Positions 33,573 to 42,311 are shown, counted from the first letter of the stretch. The stretch is DNA of 64,000 nt from Prauserella cavernicola (GCF_016595675.1 NZ_JAENJH010000001.1:744001-808000); one strand, 5' to 3'. The notes: generated by a model not told the origin, from the letters alone. Made by a program: numbers and translations.

Positions 33573-34939
33573 CGGGCCTCCTCGTGCTCGTCCTCGCCGA
33601 TGCGGTTCATGTCGGCCTTGTTCGTCTCGGGTGCCAGGTAGGCGCACACCAGCCCGATGACCACGCAGACCGCGGTGATCAGCGCGATGGGCCACGGGTC
33701 ACCGCCGGTGGCGGCGAACAGCGCGGTGGAGGCCAGCGGCCACAGTCCGATGAGAATGCTCGGCACCTGCGCGGCCAGCGACAGTCCCGTGTAGCGGACC
33801 TTGGTGCCGAACAGCTCGGAGAAGAACGCGGGCTCCACGCCGTAGAGGGCGCCGACACCGATCGCGTAGCCCACGGCGTAGATCACGTACATGAGCACGA
33901 CCGCGTCGCCGTCGAGGATCCAGAAGAACGGGAACGACACCACCAGCGCCACGACGGAGCCGATGATGAACACCGCGCGCCTGCCGATGCGGTCGGACAG
34001 CTTGCCGAAGAAGTAGTACGTGTAGATCGCCAGCGCGGCCGCGACGGTGCTCGCGATGAGCACGTCCGTGCGCGGGATGTCGGTGTAGTTCTCCGCGAAG
34101 GTCAGGCCGATGGTGAGGATGATGTAGCCGAACACGGCCTCGCCCAGCCGCATGCCCATCGCCAGCAGCAGCGGCCGCTTGAACTTCGTGAACAGCTCGG
34201 CGATCGGCATCTTCTCCTTGACCTGGTCGCCTGCCGCCTGCGCCTCGAGCTTCTCCTGCGCCGCCTGGAACGTCGGCGTCTCGGTGAGCTTGAACCGGAT
34301 GAACAGGCCGACCGCGATCAGTACGGCGCTGAGCAGGAACGGGACGCGCCAGCCCCAGGAGAACAGCGCCTCGTCGGGCAGTGACGCGACGACCGCGAAG
34401 ATGCTCGTGGACATCACCAGGCCGACGGCGTTGCCGATCTGCGGGAAACTGCCGTAGGCGCCACGTTTGCCGGCCGGCGCGTACTCCACGGCGACGAGCG
34501 AGGCGCCGCCCCACTCCCCGCCGACACCGAAGCCCTGGATCAGCCGGAGCAGCACCAGCAGTACCGGAGCCCAGATGCCGATCTCGTTGGTGGTGGGCAG
34601 CAGTCCGATGAGGAACGTCGAGACGCCCATCATCATGAGCGTGGTCACGAGCGCGGCCTTGCGACCGAACTTGTCGCCGAAGTGGCCGAAGACGATGCCG
34701 CCGACGGGCCGGGCGAAGAACCCGACGCCGAACACCGCGAACGCCGCGAGCGTGCCGATGATCGGGTCGTCCTCGTTGGGGAAGAACAGGTGGCCGAAGA
34801 CCAGGGCCGAGGCGGTGCCGAAGATGAAGTAGTCGTACCACTCGACGGCGGTGCCGACGAGGCTGGCGACGGCGGCGCGCTTGGCGAGCCTGGTGCGTTC
34901 GGCCTCGGTGGAGGGAGGAGCTGTGGCGGGCTCAGCCAT
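33569..34939 (-). CDS. MHS-family (metabolite:H+ symporter) MFS transporter
   Basis: A 456-residue 12-helix symporter of the sugar/metabolite:H+ class that takes up organic acids such as shikimate, alpha-ketoglutarate or proline. MHS markers are GTAVEWYDYFIFGTASALVF in helix 1, FFARPVGGIVFGHFGDKFGR, LLRLIQGFGVGGEWGGASLV and FGKLSDRIGRRAVFIIGSVV. The operon it belongs to encodes acyl-CoA chemistry, so its cargo is probably the acid that the CoA-transferase activates. Confidence 0.9.
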   Translation of the reverse strand: MAEPATAPPSTEAERTRLAKRAAVASLVGTAVEWYDYFIFGTASALVFGHLFFPNEDDPIIGTLAAFAVFGVGFFARPVGGIVFGHFGDKFGRKAALVTTLMMMGVSTFLIGLLPTTNEIGIWAPVLLVLLRLIQGFGVGGEWGGASLVAVEYAPAGKRGAYGSFPQIGNAVGLVMSTSIFAVVASLPDEALFSWGWRVPFLLSAVLIAVGLFIRFKLTETPTFQAAQEKLEAQAAGDQVKEKMPIAELFTKFKRPLLLAMGMRLGEAVFGYIILTIGLTFAENYTDIPRTDVLIASTVAAALAIYTYYFFGKLSDRIGRRAVFIIGSVVALVVSFPFFWILDGDAVVLMYVIYAVGYAIGVGALYGVEPAFFSELFGTKVRYTGLSLAAQVPSILIGLWPLASTALFAATGGDPWPIALITAVCVVIGLVCAYLAPETNKADMNRIGEDEHEEAR

Positions 34940-35003
34940 GATGACTCCTTTGTCGATCTGGGGGGACGGGGAGGAGAGGGCGGGGAGGCAGCGGTGCGCC
35001 GGG

Positions 35004-35960
35004 TCAGAGCAGCGGGGCGGGGCGAGCGGGGTCGTCGCTCACGTCCGCGGTGGCCCAGCCGAGCGCGGTGCGCGTGCCGTCGGCCTTGTCGACCCAGACC
35101 TCCAGTTCGAGCCTGCCGTCGTCGGTGACGCCGGAGACCGCGCCGCCGGTGGTCAGCTCGTCGCCGACGAACACCGGGGACACGAACCGCAGGTCGAGCT
35201 CGCCCGAGGTGAAGAAGCTCGCGCCGAAGAAGTCCACGACGTTGGCGACGATGAACCCGGTCTGCTGCTGGGCCTGCACGATCGTGCGGTCGAGCCCCGC
35301 CGCGGCGGCCTTGTCCCGGTGGGTGTGCACGTTGGCGTAGCCGCGGCCCGCCCACGAGAACGCCGACATCTGGTCCTGCGTGAACGCCGTGCTCCGCGAC
35401 GGGATGGCGGCGTGCGCGGGCGCGTCGAGGCTCGCGCGGGTCACGGCGGGCAGGCTCGCGTCGACGGTGCCGCGCACCGAGCGCGGCCGGGCGTCGCCCG
35501 CGGCCCTGCTCTTGCCGACCACGTCGCCCGCGACGGTTCGCATGATCTCCTTGCCGACGTGGCGCACCAGCAGCCTGCCGTCGGCGCCGCGCGCCTCCGC
35601 CTCGAGGGTCACGTAGCCCTGGCCGCGGCGCTCGTACTTGTCCACGTAGCCGCCCTGCACCGTCACGGTCTCGCCGACGGGGATGGGCGCGTGGAAGGTC
35701 AGGTGCTCATGGGTGTGCAGGCCCTGGGCGGTGTTGCCGTCGTAGTTCTCGTAGAACAGGAACAGCAGGTCGTTGGCCAGGACGAGCGGGTGGCCGACGG
35801 GGCCACCGAACGGCGACTCACCGAAGTACCAGGAGCCGAAGTCGTCCTCGCAGTAGGCGTAGTCGAGCACCTTGCGCCGGTCGACGGTCACGGAGACCGG
35901 GCCCATCGGCTCAGGCACCTCGACCAGCTCGTAGCGAGCTTCTTTCAGCTGCGACGCCAT
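35004..35960 (-). CDS. MaoC-like double-hotdog dehydratase (first copy)
   Basis: A 318-residue protein with two hotdog halves. YAYCEDDFGSWYFGESPFGG and HPLVLANDLLFLFYENYDG are N-terminal; FSWAGRGYANVHTHRDKAAA and DRTIVQAQQQTGFIVANVVD are C-terminal, in the MaoC hydratase position where Asp/His residues are catalytic. ATG 35960 has GGAGGTG upstream. It is the first gene of the operon. Two similar but clearly diverged copies in one operon suggest a heteromer or two successive steps. Confidence 0.8.
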   Translation of the reverse strand: MASQLKEARYELVEVPEPMGPVSVTVDRRKVLDYAYCEDDFGSWYFGESPFGGPVGHPLVLANDLLFLFYENYDGNTAQGLHTHEHLTFHAPIPVGETVTVQGGYVDKYERRGQGYVTLEAEARGADGRLLVRHVGKEIMRTVAGDVVGKSRAAGDARPRSVRGTVDASLPAVTRASLDAPAHAAIPSRSTAFTQDQMSAFSWAGRGYANVHTHRDKAAAAGLDRTIVQAQQQTGFIVANVVDFFGASFFTSGELDLRFVSPVFVGDELTTGGAVSGVTDDGRLELEVWVDKADGTRTALGWATADVSDDPARPAPLL

Positions 35961-35987
35961 TGTCACCTCCACCAGGGGACGTTCTGT

Positions 35988-36011
35988 TTGACTAGATGTA
36001 TAGACGACTAG
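35988..36011 (-). promoter_or_regulatory. HutC-type operator/promoter of the CoA-transferase operon
   Basis: On the minus strand GTCTATAC (36005-35998) fits the HutC-subfamily core GT-N-TA-N-AC. It is flanked by two CTAGTC direct repeats (35990-35995 and 36006-36011). TATACA within it could serve as a -10. It lies about 40 bp before the first dehydratase gene. Regulation by the operon-encoded UTRA-GntR is inferred. Confidence 0.55.
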
Positions 36012-36127
36012 GCAGCAACGTAGGCCCGCGTTCGTGAGTTGTCAACCGATGACGTCCACTTGGCGAGGATTGACTGGCGTGCGACGAAAGTCGGTTGCCG
36101 CGTTGCAAACTGGTCTGAACCATGTCC

Positions 36128-36150
36128 GTTTGTTCATGCTGGCAACAAAC
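36128..36150. promoter_or_regulatory. Inverted repeat upstream of the glucanase-chitinase operon
   Basis: GTTTGTT (36128-36134) and AACAAAC (36144-36150) are perfect 7-bp arms with a 9-bp spacer, ending 20 bp before the GH16 start. It is unusually AT-rich for this genome and may be an operator. Confidence 0.4.
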
Positions 36151-36170
36151 CGACGGTTGGCGGTGACGAG

Positions 36171-37046
36171 ATGTCCGGACGGCACTCCCCTAGGCGCCCA
36201 CGACGACTTCGGCTCGGCATAGCACTAGCGGCGCTGACGGCGACCGCGCTCACTCCCCTGGTCGCCCACGCGAGCCAGGCCGCGCCGGAGAGACCCCGCG
36301 CGGCGGCGACCACCTTCGAGGACAACTTCGACGGACCGGCCGGCCAGGCGGTCGACGGCTCGAAGTGGAACATGGAGACCGGCGACGGCGTCAACAACTT
36401 CGAACGGCAGTACTACACCGACTCCACGGCCAACGCGGCACTCGACGGCCAGGGCAACCTGGTGATCACCGCTCGCCGCGAGAACCCGGCCAACTACCAG
36501 TGCTGGTACGGCACGTGCGAGTACACCTCGGCCCGGCTCAACACCTCGGGCAAGTTCAGCCAGACGCACGGCCACTTCGAGGCGCGCATCAAGATGTCCG
36601 AGGGCCAGGGCATGTGGCCCGCGTTCTGGATGCTCGGTGACGACTTCGGCGACGTCGGCTGGCCGCAGAGCGGCGAGATCGACATCATGGAGAACGTCGG
36701 CTACGAGCCCAACACGGTGCACGGCACCATCCACGGCCCCGGCTACTCGGCGGGTGAGAGCATCGGCACCGGGCACTCGATCGACGGCAAGTTCGCCGAC
36801 GAGTTCCACACCTTCGCGGTGGACTGGTCGCCCGAGCGCATCGTCTGGTCGGTCGACGGCACCGTGTTCCAGACCCTCACACCGGCCGACGTCAACGGCA
36901 ACGAGTGGGTCTTCGAGAAGCCGTTCTTCATGATCCTCAACCTCGCGGTCGGCGGCCAGTGGCCCGGTGATCCCGACGGGAACACGCGGTTCCCGAACAC
37001 GCTGACGATCGACTACGTCCGCGTCACCGACACGCCGCAGCGCTGA
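36171..37046 (+). CDS. Secreted GH16 endo-beta-1,3-glucanase
   Basis: A 291-residue secreted glycoside hydrolase family 16 (laminarinase-type) enzyme. An Arg-rich n-region and LGIALAALTATALTPLVAHA form the signal peptide. The single catalytic domain (about residues 45-290) carries the nucleophile/acid motif GEIDIMENVG (E-x-D-x-x-E), preceded by MWPAFWMLGDD. There is no carbohydrate-binding module. The in-frame ATG at 36171 was chosen because the peptide begins with a clean signal. The chitinase starts 15 bp after its stop, so the two form an operon. Confidence 0.9.
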   Translation: MSGRHSPRRPRRLRLGIALAALTATALTPLVAHASQAAPERPRAAATTFEDNFDGPAGQAVDGSKWNMETGDGVNNFERQYYTDSTANAALDGQGNLVITARRENPANYQCWYGTCEYTSARLNTSGKFSQTHGHFEARIKMSEGQGMWPAFWMLGDDFGDVGWPQSGEIDIMENVGYEPNTVHGTIHGPGYSAGESIGTGHSIDGKFADEFHTFAVDWSPERIVWSVDGTVFQTLTPADVNGNEWVFEKPFFMILNLAVGGQWPGDPDGNTRFPNTLTIDYVRVTDTPQR

Positions 37047-37061
37047 GCCGAGGGAGTGATC

Positions 37062-38036
37062 ATGGGACGCAGGACGACCGGCGCGCTGGCCACGGCCGCG
37101 CTTCTGGCCGGCGGGCTGTCACTGCCCGCGGCCGCCGCCGAGACCACGGCGGCGGAAACACAACAGGCATCGATGGCGGTGGCGCCGTACCTCTACAACG
37201 GCTGGGGCTCGCCGCCGGACCCGGTTCCGGTGATGGAACAGACCGGGGTCCAGTGGTTCACGCTCGCGTTCGTGCTCAGCGAGGGCACCTGCACGCCACG
37301 CTGGGACGGCACCAGAGCGCTCAACGGTGGCCCCGACCAGGCCACGATCGAGGCCGTGCGCGCGGCGGGCGGTGACGTGGTCCCGTCGTTCGGCGGGTGG
37401 AGCGGCAACAAGCTCGAGGAGACCTGTGGCACCGCGGGCGAGCTCGCGGGCGCCTACCAGGAGGTGATCGACGCCTACGATCTGAAGGCGATCGACATCG
37501 ACCTCGAGGCCTCGGCCTACGAGAACCCCGAGGTGCAGCAGCGCGTGATCGACGCGCTGAACACCGTGAAGGCCGACAACCCCGGCATCACGGTCTACGT
37601 CACGATCGGCACCGGGCAGGACGGTCCCGACGGCGGCATGATCGAGCGGGCGGCGACCTCCGGGCTCACCGTCGACGCCTGGACGATCATGCCGTTCAAC
37701 TTCGGCGGCAACGGCCAGAACATGGGCGAGCTGTCGGTCCGGGCCGCCGAGGGCCTCAAGAACACGGTGCGCGATGCCTACGGCTACAGCGACGCCGAGG
37801 CCTACTCCCACATCGGGATCTCGTCGATGAACGGCAACACCGACGTGGGCGAGGTCGTGACGCAGGAGGACTTCCGCACCATGCTGGCCTACGCGCAGGA
37901 GCACCAGCTGGCGAGGCTCACGTTCTGGTCGCTCAACCGCGACCGGCCGTGCGACGGCGGCGCCGTCGACAGCTGCGGCGGCATCGACCAGTCGCCGTGG
38001 GAGTTCACGAGCATCCTGGCGCAGTACACCGGCTGA
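37062..38036 (+). CDS. Secreted GH18 chitinase
   Basis: A 324-residue secreted GH18 protein. The signal peptide is GALATAALLAGGLSLPAAAA. The barrel motif KAIDIDLEAS provides DxDxE with catalytic Glu, preceded by VVPSFGGWSG (SxGG); AWTIMPFNFGGN and LTFWSLNRDRPCDG are later barrel strands. It is a bare catalytic domain like bacterial ChiD-type enzymes. GAGGGAG lies before ATG 37062. Paired with the GH16 gene it would attack both chitin and beta-1,3-glucan of fungal walls. A very strong terminator follows. Confidence 0.88.
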   Translation: MGRRTTGALATAALLAGGLSLPAAAAETTAAETQQASMAVAPYLYNGWGSPPDPVPVMEQTGVQWFTLAFVLSEGTCTPRWDGTRALNGGPDQATIEAVRAAGGDVVPSFGGWSGNKLEETCGTAGELAGAYQEVIDAYDLKAIDIDLEASAYENPEVQQRVIDALNTVKADNPGITVYVTIGTGQDGPDGGMIERAATSGLTVDAWTIMPFNFGGNGQNMGELSVRAAEGLKNTVRDAYGYSDAEAYSHIGISSMNGNTDVGEVVTQEDFRTMLAYAQEHQLARLTFWSLNRDRPCDGGAVDSCGGIDQSPWEFTSILAQYTG

Positions 38037-38052
38037 TCCGGGCGCGGGAAGG

Positions 38053-38089
38053 AGAGCGGGGGTGCGCCGGTTCGGCGCACCCCCGCTCT
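38053..38089. terminator. Bidirectional terminator, 16-bp perfect stem
   Basis: Arms AGAGCGGGGGTGCGCC and GGCGCACCCCCGCTCT are fully complementary over 16 bp with a 5-nt loop. It lies between the convergent chitinase (ends 38036) and aztD (ends 38095), serving both. Confidence 0.85.
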
Positions 38090-38094
38090 TCGCG

Positions 38095-39297
38095 TCAGTG
38101 GGCCGCCGCGACGACCCCGCTCAGCTCGTTGGGCGACTGATCCAGCGACGCCGTCGCCGTCTTCTCGCCGGTGGCGAGGTCGACGGCGTGCAGCTCGTTC
38201 TGGCCGGGGTCGGACACGTAGGCCACGCCGTCACGCACGAAGATCGCCGGTCGCGGCTCCTGCCACTCCAGCGGCTCCTCCCACTCGCCGATCACCGGGA
38301 TGGTGCGGGTGACCTTCGCGCTCGCCGGGTCGATCTCGTGGATCGCGCCGTCGGTGCCGAGCACCAGCGCCTCGCCCTCCGGTCCCCTGGCCAGCGACCG
38401 GAACGTGTAGCTCGTGCCCAGCTCGACCAGGCGCAAGCTGTTCTGCTCGGTGTCGATGAGCGACACCTGAGTCGGCCGCTCCAGCTCGGCGTCCTCGTCC
38501 TTCTTGTAGTCGCCGAGCACGACGGCCGAGGAGTCGGAGCCTGCCTGGTTGCCGATGCGGCCGTACTCGTCGGGGCTGTCGACCTTGGTGATCGCGCCGT
38601 CGCGGTAGACGAGCACACCGTTCTCGCAGCCGACCACCACGGTCTCGTTCTTCGCGGTCGCCTCGCCGTGCACGCCGGGGCACTGCTCGTTGCGCACGAT
38701 CTCGTTGCGGTCGGCGTCGAGCACCATGAGCCCGGTGCGCTCCTCCTCGTTGCCAAGGGTGACCACGAGCTCACCGTTCTCCAGCTCCACGGCGACACCG
38801 TGGTGCGGCTCGGCCGTGGTGTAGGAGCTGGTCTCGGGTGTTCCCTCGGACAGCCCGTGCGGGTCGAAGCTCACGACCTCGCCCGTGCCGTCGGAGAACA
38901 GCACAGTGCGGCCCGCGTGCCGCACCACGTGGCCGGGCTCGGCGCCGGGGAACTCCACGTCGGTCAGCTCGGCGCCCGCGGCGTCGAGCACCTGGAAACC
39001 ATCCGATGTGGACACCATGACGTGCTGCTCGTCGCCGGCCGGGTTGATCCGGTTGAAGCCCTCGAGCTGCAGGTCGGCCTTGACCTCGAGGGTGTTGCCG
39101 TCGAGCACGTACATGCCGCCGTCGTAGGTCGCCACCACTGGGTCGGCGACCGAGGTCCGGCTCTGGCCCTGCTCCGCGCCGCCGCCCTCCTGCCCGCCCT
39201 GCGACGACTCCTCGGTGCCACACGCGCCGAGCGCGAGCACTGCGGCCGCCACTGTGGACAGTCCGGCGACACGCCGGGTTCGCAGCGTGTTTCTCAT
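38095..39297 (-). CDS. aztD: AztD-type zinc metallochaperone lipoprotein (copy 1)
   Basis: About 400 residues, secreted. A signal with lipobox LALGAC (Cys about residue 27) indicates a lipoprotein. An eight-bladed beta-propeller-like body of repeated strands follows (VVATYDGGMYVLDGNTLEVK; GELVVTLGNEEERTGLMVLD; GEALVLGTDGAIHEIDPASA). Position-specific EPHHGVAV and CPGVHGEA agree with AztD, the chaperone that hands zinc to AztC. ATG 39297 has GGAGTGA upstream; GTG 39303 is the alternative. It is the last gene of the minus-strand azt operon. Confidence 0.82.
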   Translation of the reverse strand: MRNTLRTRRVAGLSTVAAAVLALGACGTEESSQGGQEGGGAEQGQSRTSVADPVVATYDGGMYVLDGNTLEVKADLQLEGFNRINPAGDEQHVMVSTSDGFQVLDAAGAELTDVEFPGAEPGHVVRHAGRTVLFSDGTGEVVSFDPHGLSEGTPETSSYTTAEPHHGVAVELENGELVVTLGNEEERTGLMVLDADRNEIVRNEQCPGVHGEATAKNETVVVGCENGVLVYRDGAITKVDSPDEYGRIGNQAGSDSSAVVLGDYKKDEDAELERPTQVSLIDTEQNSLRLVELGTSYTFRSLARGPEGEALVLGTDGAIHEIDPASAKVTRTIPVIGEWEEPLEWQEPRPAIFVRDGVAYVSDPGQNELHAVDLATGEKTATASLDQSPNELSGVVAAAH

Positions 39298-39329
39298 TCT
39301 CACTCCGTATCTCTTGGTGGGGCTGGATT

Positions 39330-40238
39330 TCAGGTCCGGCCGAGGCCGGTGACGATCGTGTCGGTGTTGGCGCGCATCATGTCCAGGTAGGTCGGCGCCC
39401 CTCCCCCTGCTTCACTCAGCGACTCGGAGAACAGCGCCAGTACGTCGACGTCCACGCCCGCCTGATCGGCGAGCACGCGGGCGAGCCGGTCGGGCTGTGA
39501 CGAATCGGCGAAGATGGCCCCGACTCCCGCCTCGCGGATGGTGCCCGCGAGGTCGCTGAGGTCGGACGGGCTCGGCGAGGCGAGCGTGGTGCCGCTCGGC
39601 ACGACCGCGCCCACCACCTCGAACCCGTAGCGCTGCGCGAGATAGCCGAACACGTGGTGGTTGGTGACGAGCTTGCGCCGCTGCTCGGGGATCTCGGCGA
39701 AGCGCTCGGTCATCCACCGGTCCAGCTCGTCCACGCGCTCCAGGTACGCGGCGGCGTTCGCCCGGACAGCGGCTTCGTCCACGCCCTCGACGTCGCGCAC
39801 CACGCGTTCGGTGATCACCTCGACCGCGGTGCGCACCCGCGCGGGGTCGGTCCAGAAGTGCGGGTCGGACGCGCCGTCCTGCTCGTCGCCGCGATAGCGG
39901 ATGGGGTCCACCTCGTCGCCCACCGCCAGCGTCGGCACTCCGGCCTCGGCGGCGGCGTCGACGTTGCGCTGCACGCCCTCCTCCAGGCCGAGTCCGTTGT
40001 GGACGACCAGCCCCGCCTGCTCGAGCATCGCCGCCTCCTGCGCCGAGATCGCGAACGAGTGCGGGTCGGCGTTGGGCTTCATGAGCACCGTCACCGGGGC
40101 CTCGTCGCCGACGACCTCACGGGTGAGGTCCCCGAGGATGTTGGTGGTCACCACCACGCCGCCACCCGAGCCGGACGCGGTGCACCCGGTGAGCGCGAGC
40201 AGCAGCGCGAGGACGAGTGCCAGCGGGCGCGCCCTCAC
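39330..40238 (-). CDS. aztC: AztC-type zinc-binding lipoprotein
   Basis: A 302-residue cluster A-I (ZnuA-like) solute-binding protein. Lipobox LALTGC. Zinc ligands are seen as His in NADPHSFAIS, DPHFWTDP and TNHHVFGYL, with Asp/Ser in FADSSQPD. There is no His-rich loop, as in Paracoccus AztC, which receives zinc from AztD instead. The GTG start overlaps the preceding aztD-like stop. Confidence 0.88.
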   Translation of the reverse strand: MRARPLALVLALLLALTGCTASGSGGGVVVTTNILGDLTREVVGDEAPVTVLMKPNADPHSFAISAQEAAMLEQAGLVVHNGLGLEEGVQRNVDAAAEAGVPTLAVGDEVDPIRYRGDEQDGASDPHFWTDPARVRTAVEVITERVVRDVEGVDEAAVRANAAAYLERVDELDRWMTERFAEIPEQRRKLVTNHHVFGYLAQRYGFEVVGAVVPSGTTLASPSPSDLSDLAGTIREAGVGAIFADSSQPDRLARVLADQAGVDVDVLALFSESLSEAGGGAPTYLDMMRANTDTIVTGLGRT

Positions 40239-41413
40239 CGGCCCGTCTCCACGACGTGCGACGGGGTGATGCCGGTGTCGAACGTGCGGGCCACGCGCAG
40301 CGAGTCGTTGTAGTCGATCTCGTGGACGCGCTTGCCCGCCGGGTCGTTGACGTAGGCGCGGTTGGTGTCGACCTGGATCGACGGCGTCGCCCCGTCGGGC
40401 ACGCCGCCCTCCAGCAGCGGCCTGCTCGCCTGATGCTCACCGGTGACGGCGTCGTAGGCGTGCAGCACCCCGTCGGGCGTGAGCGCGAGCAGCGGCGCGC
40501 CCTCCCCGACGACGTTCACGGCGGCCACGGACCCCGTCTCGACGAAGGTCCACGCTCGTTCGGACACGTCCAGCGACCAGACGCCGCGCTCCCCGGCCGT
40601 CGCGGCGAGCGTCGCACTGCCCGGCCGGTGGGTGAACTCCGACGCGCGCTCGCCCTCGGGAACCGGCTCGGGGTACGGGATCTTCTCGCCGGTGAACTCG
40701 CCGTCGTCCTCGCTGACCAGCAGGGCTCCGTCGGCGCAGCCGAACACGACGCCACGCCGCGTCACCGCGGTGCCCTCGGGCTCGGGACAGCGCTCGGCGA
40801 CGGGAGAACCGCCACTGCCGTCCCGGGCGGCGACGCGCAACTGATCGCCCTCGGCGAGCAGCAGCTTCTGCTCGTAGGGCACCGCGAGGCCGTCGAGGGA
40901 CTCGCCGGGCGGCACCTCGCCGTCCTCGAGCGCGGGGCGGTCGAGCACGCTGGTGGTGCCATCGGCCAGCGGCACGGTCGTGACGGCCGGGTCGGTGTGC
41001 GCGGCGACGGCCCGGCCGTCGAGCCTGCCCGCCCCGCCGATGGCGGCGCGGTAGTAGTGCACGTGGTCGCCGTGGTCGACCATCCAGGCGCCGCTGTCGA
41101 TCACGTGCGTCGCGCCGCCGGTGGCGAGGTAGGCGAAACGGCCGTCGGTGCTGATGTCGCGCACGCCCGCCACGTCGTCGAGTTCGGTGACCTCTTCGGT
41201 CAGCAGGTCGAGCACCCGGACGGCGCCACTACCCGCGTCGGCGAGCACGAGCCGCGACTGCGCCTCGGCGGTCTCCTCGGCGCCCTCGACGTAGCCGTGC
41301 GGCACGCTCGACCCGGCGGGCTCGGCAGGCGCGTCAGGTTCGGCGCCGCCGCAGGCGCTCAGCAGCAATCCCGCGGCCGCCACCAGCACGGCGGCCTTGT
41401 TGTGTCCTCTCAC
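40235..41413 (-). CDS. AztD-like beta-propeller lipoprotein (copy 2)
   Basis: A 392-residue lipoprotein (lipobox LLLSAC) with the same propeller architecture as aztD: SRLVLADAGSGAVRVLDLLT, GRFAYLATGGATHVIDSGAW, PLLALTPDGVLHAYDAVTGE. It has an MVDHGDHVHYY stretch with a dense His cluster absent from copy 1. It sits between aztB and aztC with GTGA overlaps on both sides. Two AztD-like proteins in one operon is unusual; it may be a second chaperone or a different zinc-sensing step. Confidence 0.78.
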   Translation of the reverse strand: MRGHNKAAVLVAAAGLLLSACGGAEPDAPAEPAGSSVPHGYVEGAEETAEAQSRLVLADAGSGAVRVLDLLTEEVTELDDVAGVRDISTDGRFAYLATGGATHVIDSGAWMVDHGDHVHYYRAAIGGAGRLDGRAVAAHTDPAVTTVPLADGTTSVLDRPALEDGEVPPGESLDGLAVPYEQKLLLAEGDQLRVAARDGSGGSPVAERCPEPEGTAVTRRGVVFGCADGALLVSEDDGEFTGEKIPYPEPVPEGERASEFTHRPGSATLAATAGERGVWSLDVSERAWTFVETGSVAAVNVVGEGAPLLALTPDGVLHAYDAVTGEHQASRPLLEGGVPDGATPSIQVDTNRAYVNDPAGKRVHEIDYNDSLRVARTFDTGITPSHVVETGR

Positions 41414-42261
41414 GATGACGTCGCGATCCCCTCTTCGGTGGTGGTTCGGCTGTCGCGGACGCGACTGGCCAGTGCGGAGACGAAGAACAGCGCCACGGCG
41501 ACGGCGGCGATGGTCGCGCCCGCCGCGGTACCCCAGTGCCACGAGACGAGCAGCCCGGTGCCGGTGGCGAGGCAGCCGAGCAGTGCGGCGCCGAGCATGA
41601 TCAGCGGGATCCTGCTCGCCCAGAACATGGCCGCCGCGGGTGGCGCGATGAGCAGGCCGAACACCAGCAGCGTGCCGACGACGTGGAACGACGCGACGAT
41701 CGCGAGCGTGAGCAGGCCCAGCAGCACCGCGTGGGCGAGCTTCGGTCGCAGGCCGAGGGTGTGGGCGGTACGGGTGTCGAAGCTCAGCGCCAGGAACGCG
41801 CGGTAGCCCAGCGCCGAGACCACCGCCGCCACCCCGAGCGCGACGGCCAGCTGAACGAGGTCGGTGTCGCGGACCGCGAGCACGTCACCGAACAGGAAGC
41901 CGGTGAGGTCCACGGCGAAGGACTGCGAGTGCGACACGATGATCACGCCGATCGCGAGCATGCCGACGAACAGCAGTCCGATGGCCGTGTCCTGGGAGAA
42001 CCGGCGCGAGCGCCCCAGCGCGGTCACGCCGAGTGCCATCACCCCGGCGCTCACCGCCGCGCCCACGAGCAGGTTGCCGCCCGCCATCGAGGCCAGCGCG
42101 ACCCCGGGCAGCATCCCGTGCGACATCGCGTCGCCGAGGAAGGCCATGCCGCGCAGCACCACCCAGGTCCCGGCCAGTGCGCAGATCAGCGACACGAGTA
42201 CGCCGCCCCACAGAGCCCGCTGGACGAAGGAGACCTCGAACGGGGCGAACAACCATTCCAC
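41410..42261 (-). CDS. aztB: AztB-type zinc ABC transporter permease
   Basis: A 283-residue membrane protein of the ABC-3/ZnuB family with 7-8 helices: ALWGGVLVSLICALAGTWVV, AFLGDAMSHGMLPGVALASM (the conserved family block), AIGLLFVGMLAIGVIIVSHS and VVGTLLVFGLLIAPPAAAMF. It starts at GTG 42261, is divergent from aztA across a 50-bp region containing a Zur-like box, and overlaps the next gene by GTGA. Confidence 0.9.
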   Translation of the reverse strand: MEWLFAPFEVSFVQRALWGGVLVSLICALAGTWVVLRGMAFLGDAMSHGMLPGVALASMAGGNLLVGAAVSAGVMALGVTALGRSRRFSQDTAIGLLFVGMLAIGVIIVSHSQSFAVDLTGFLFGDVLAVRDTDLVQLAVALGVAAVVSALGYRAFLALSFDTRTAHTLGLRPKLAHAVLLGLLTLAIVASFHVVGTLLVFGLLIAPPAAAMFWASRIPLIMLGAALLGCLATGTGLLVSWHWGTAAGATIAAVAVALFFVSALASRVRDSRTTTEEGIATSS

Positions 42262-42271
42262 GACGAGTCAC

Positions 42272-42299
42272 CCTATAGTGAAAACGAATGTCGTTTCAA
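42272..42299. promoter_or_regulatory. Zur-like box within the divergent azt promoters
   Basis: The imperfect dyad TGAAAACGAATGTCGTTTCA (42279-42298) lies exactly between a minus-strand -35 (TTGAAA, 42299-42294) and -10 (TATAGG, 42277-42272) for aztB. On the plus strand TATAGT (42274-42279) can be the aztA -10. Zinc-dependent repression by Zur is inferred from location and AT-rich symmetry. Confidence 0.7.
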
Positions 42300-42311
42300 A
42301 CAGAAGGTGTC

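Noticed and set aside
42288..42311. Upstream ATG start for aztA
   Set aside because: It lies inside the Zur-like operator and lacks a ribosome site; ATG 42312 has AGAAGG.
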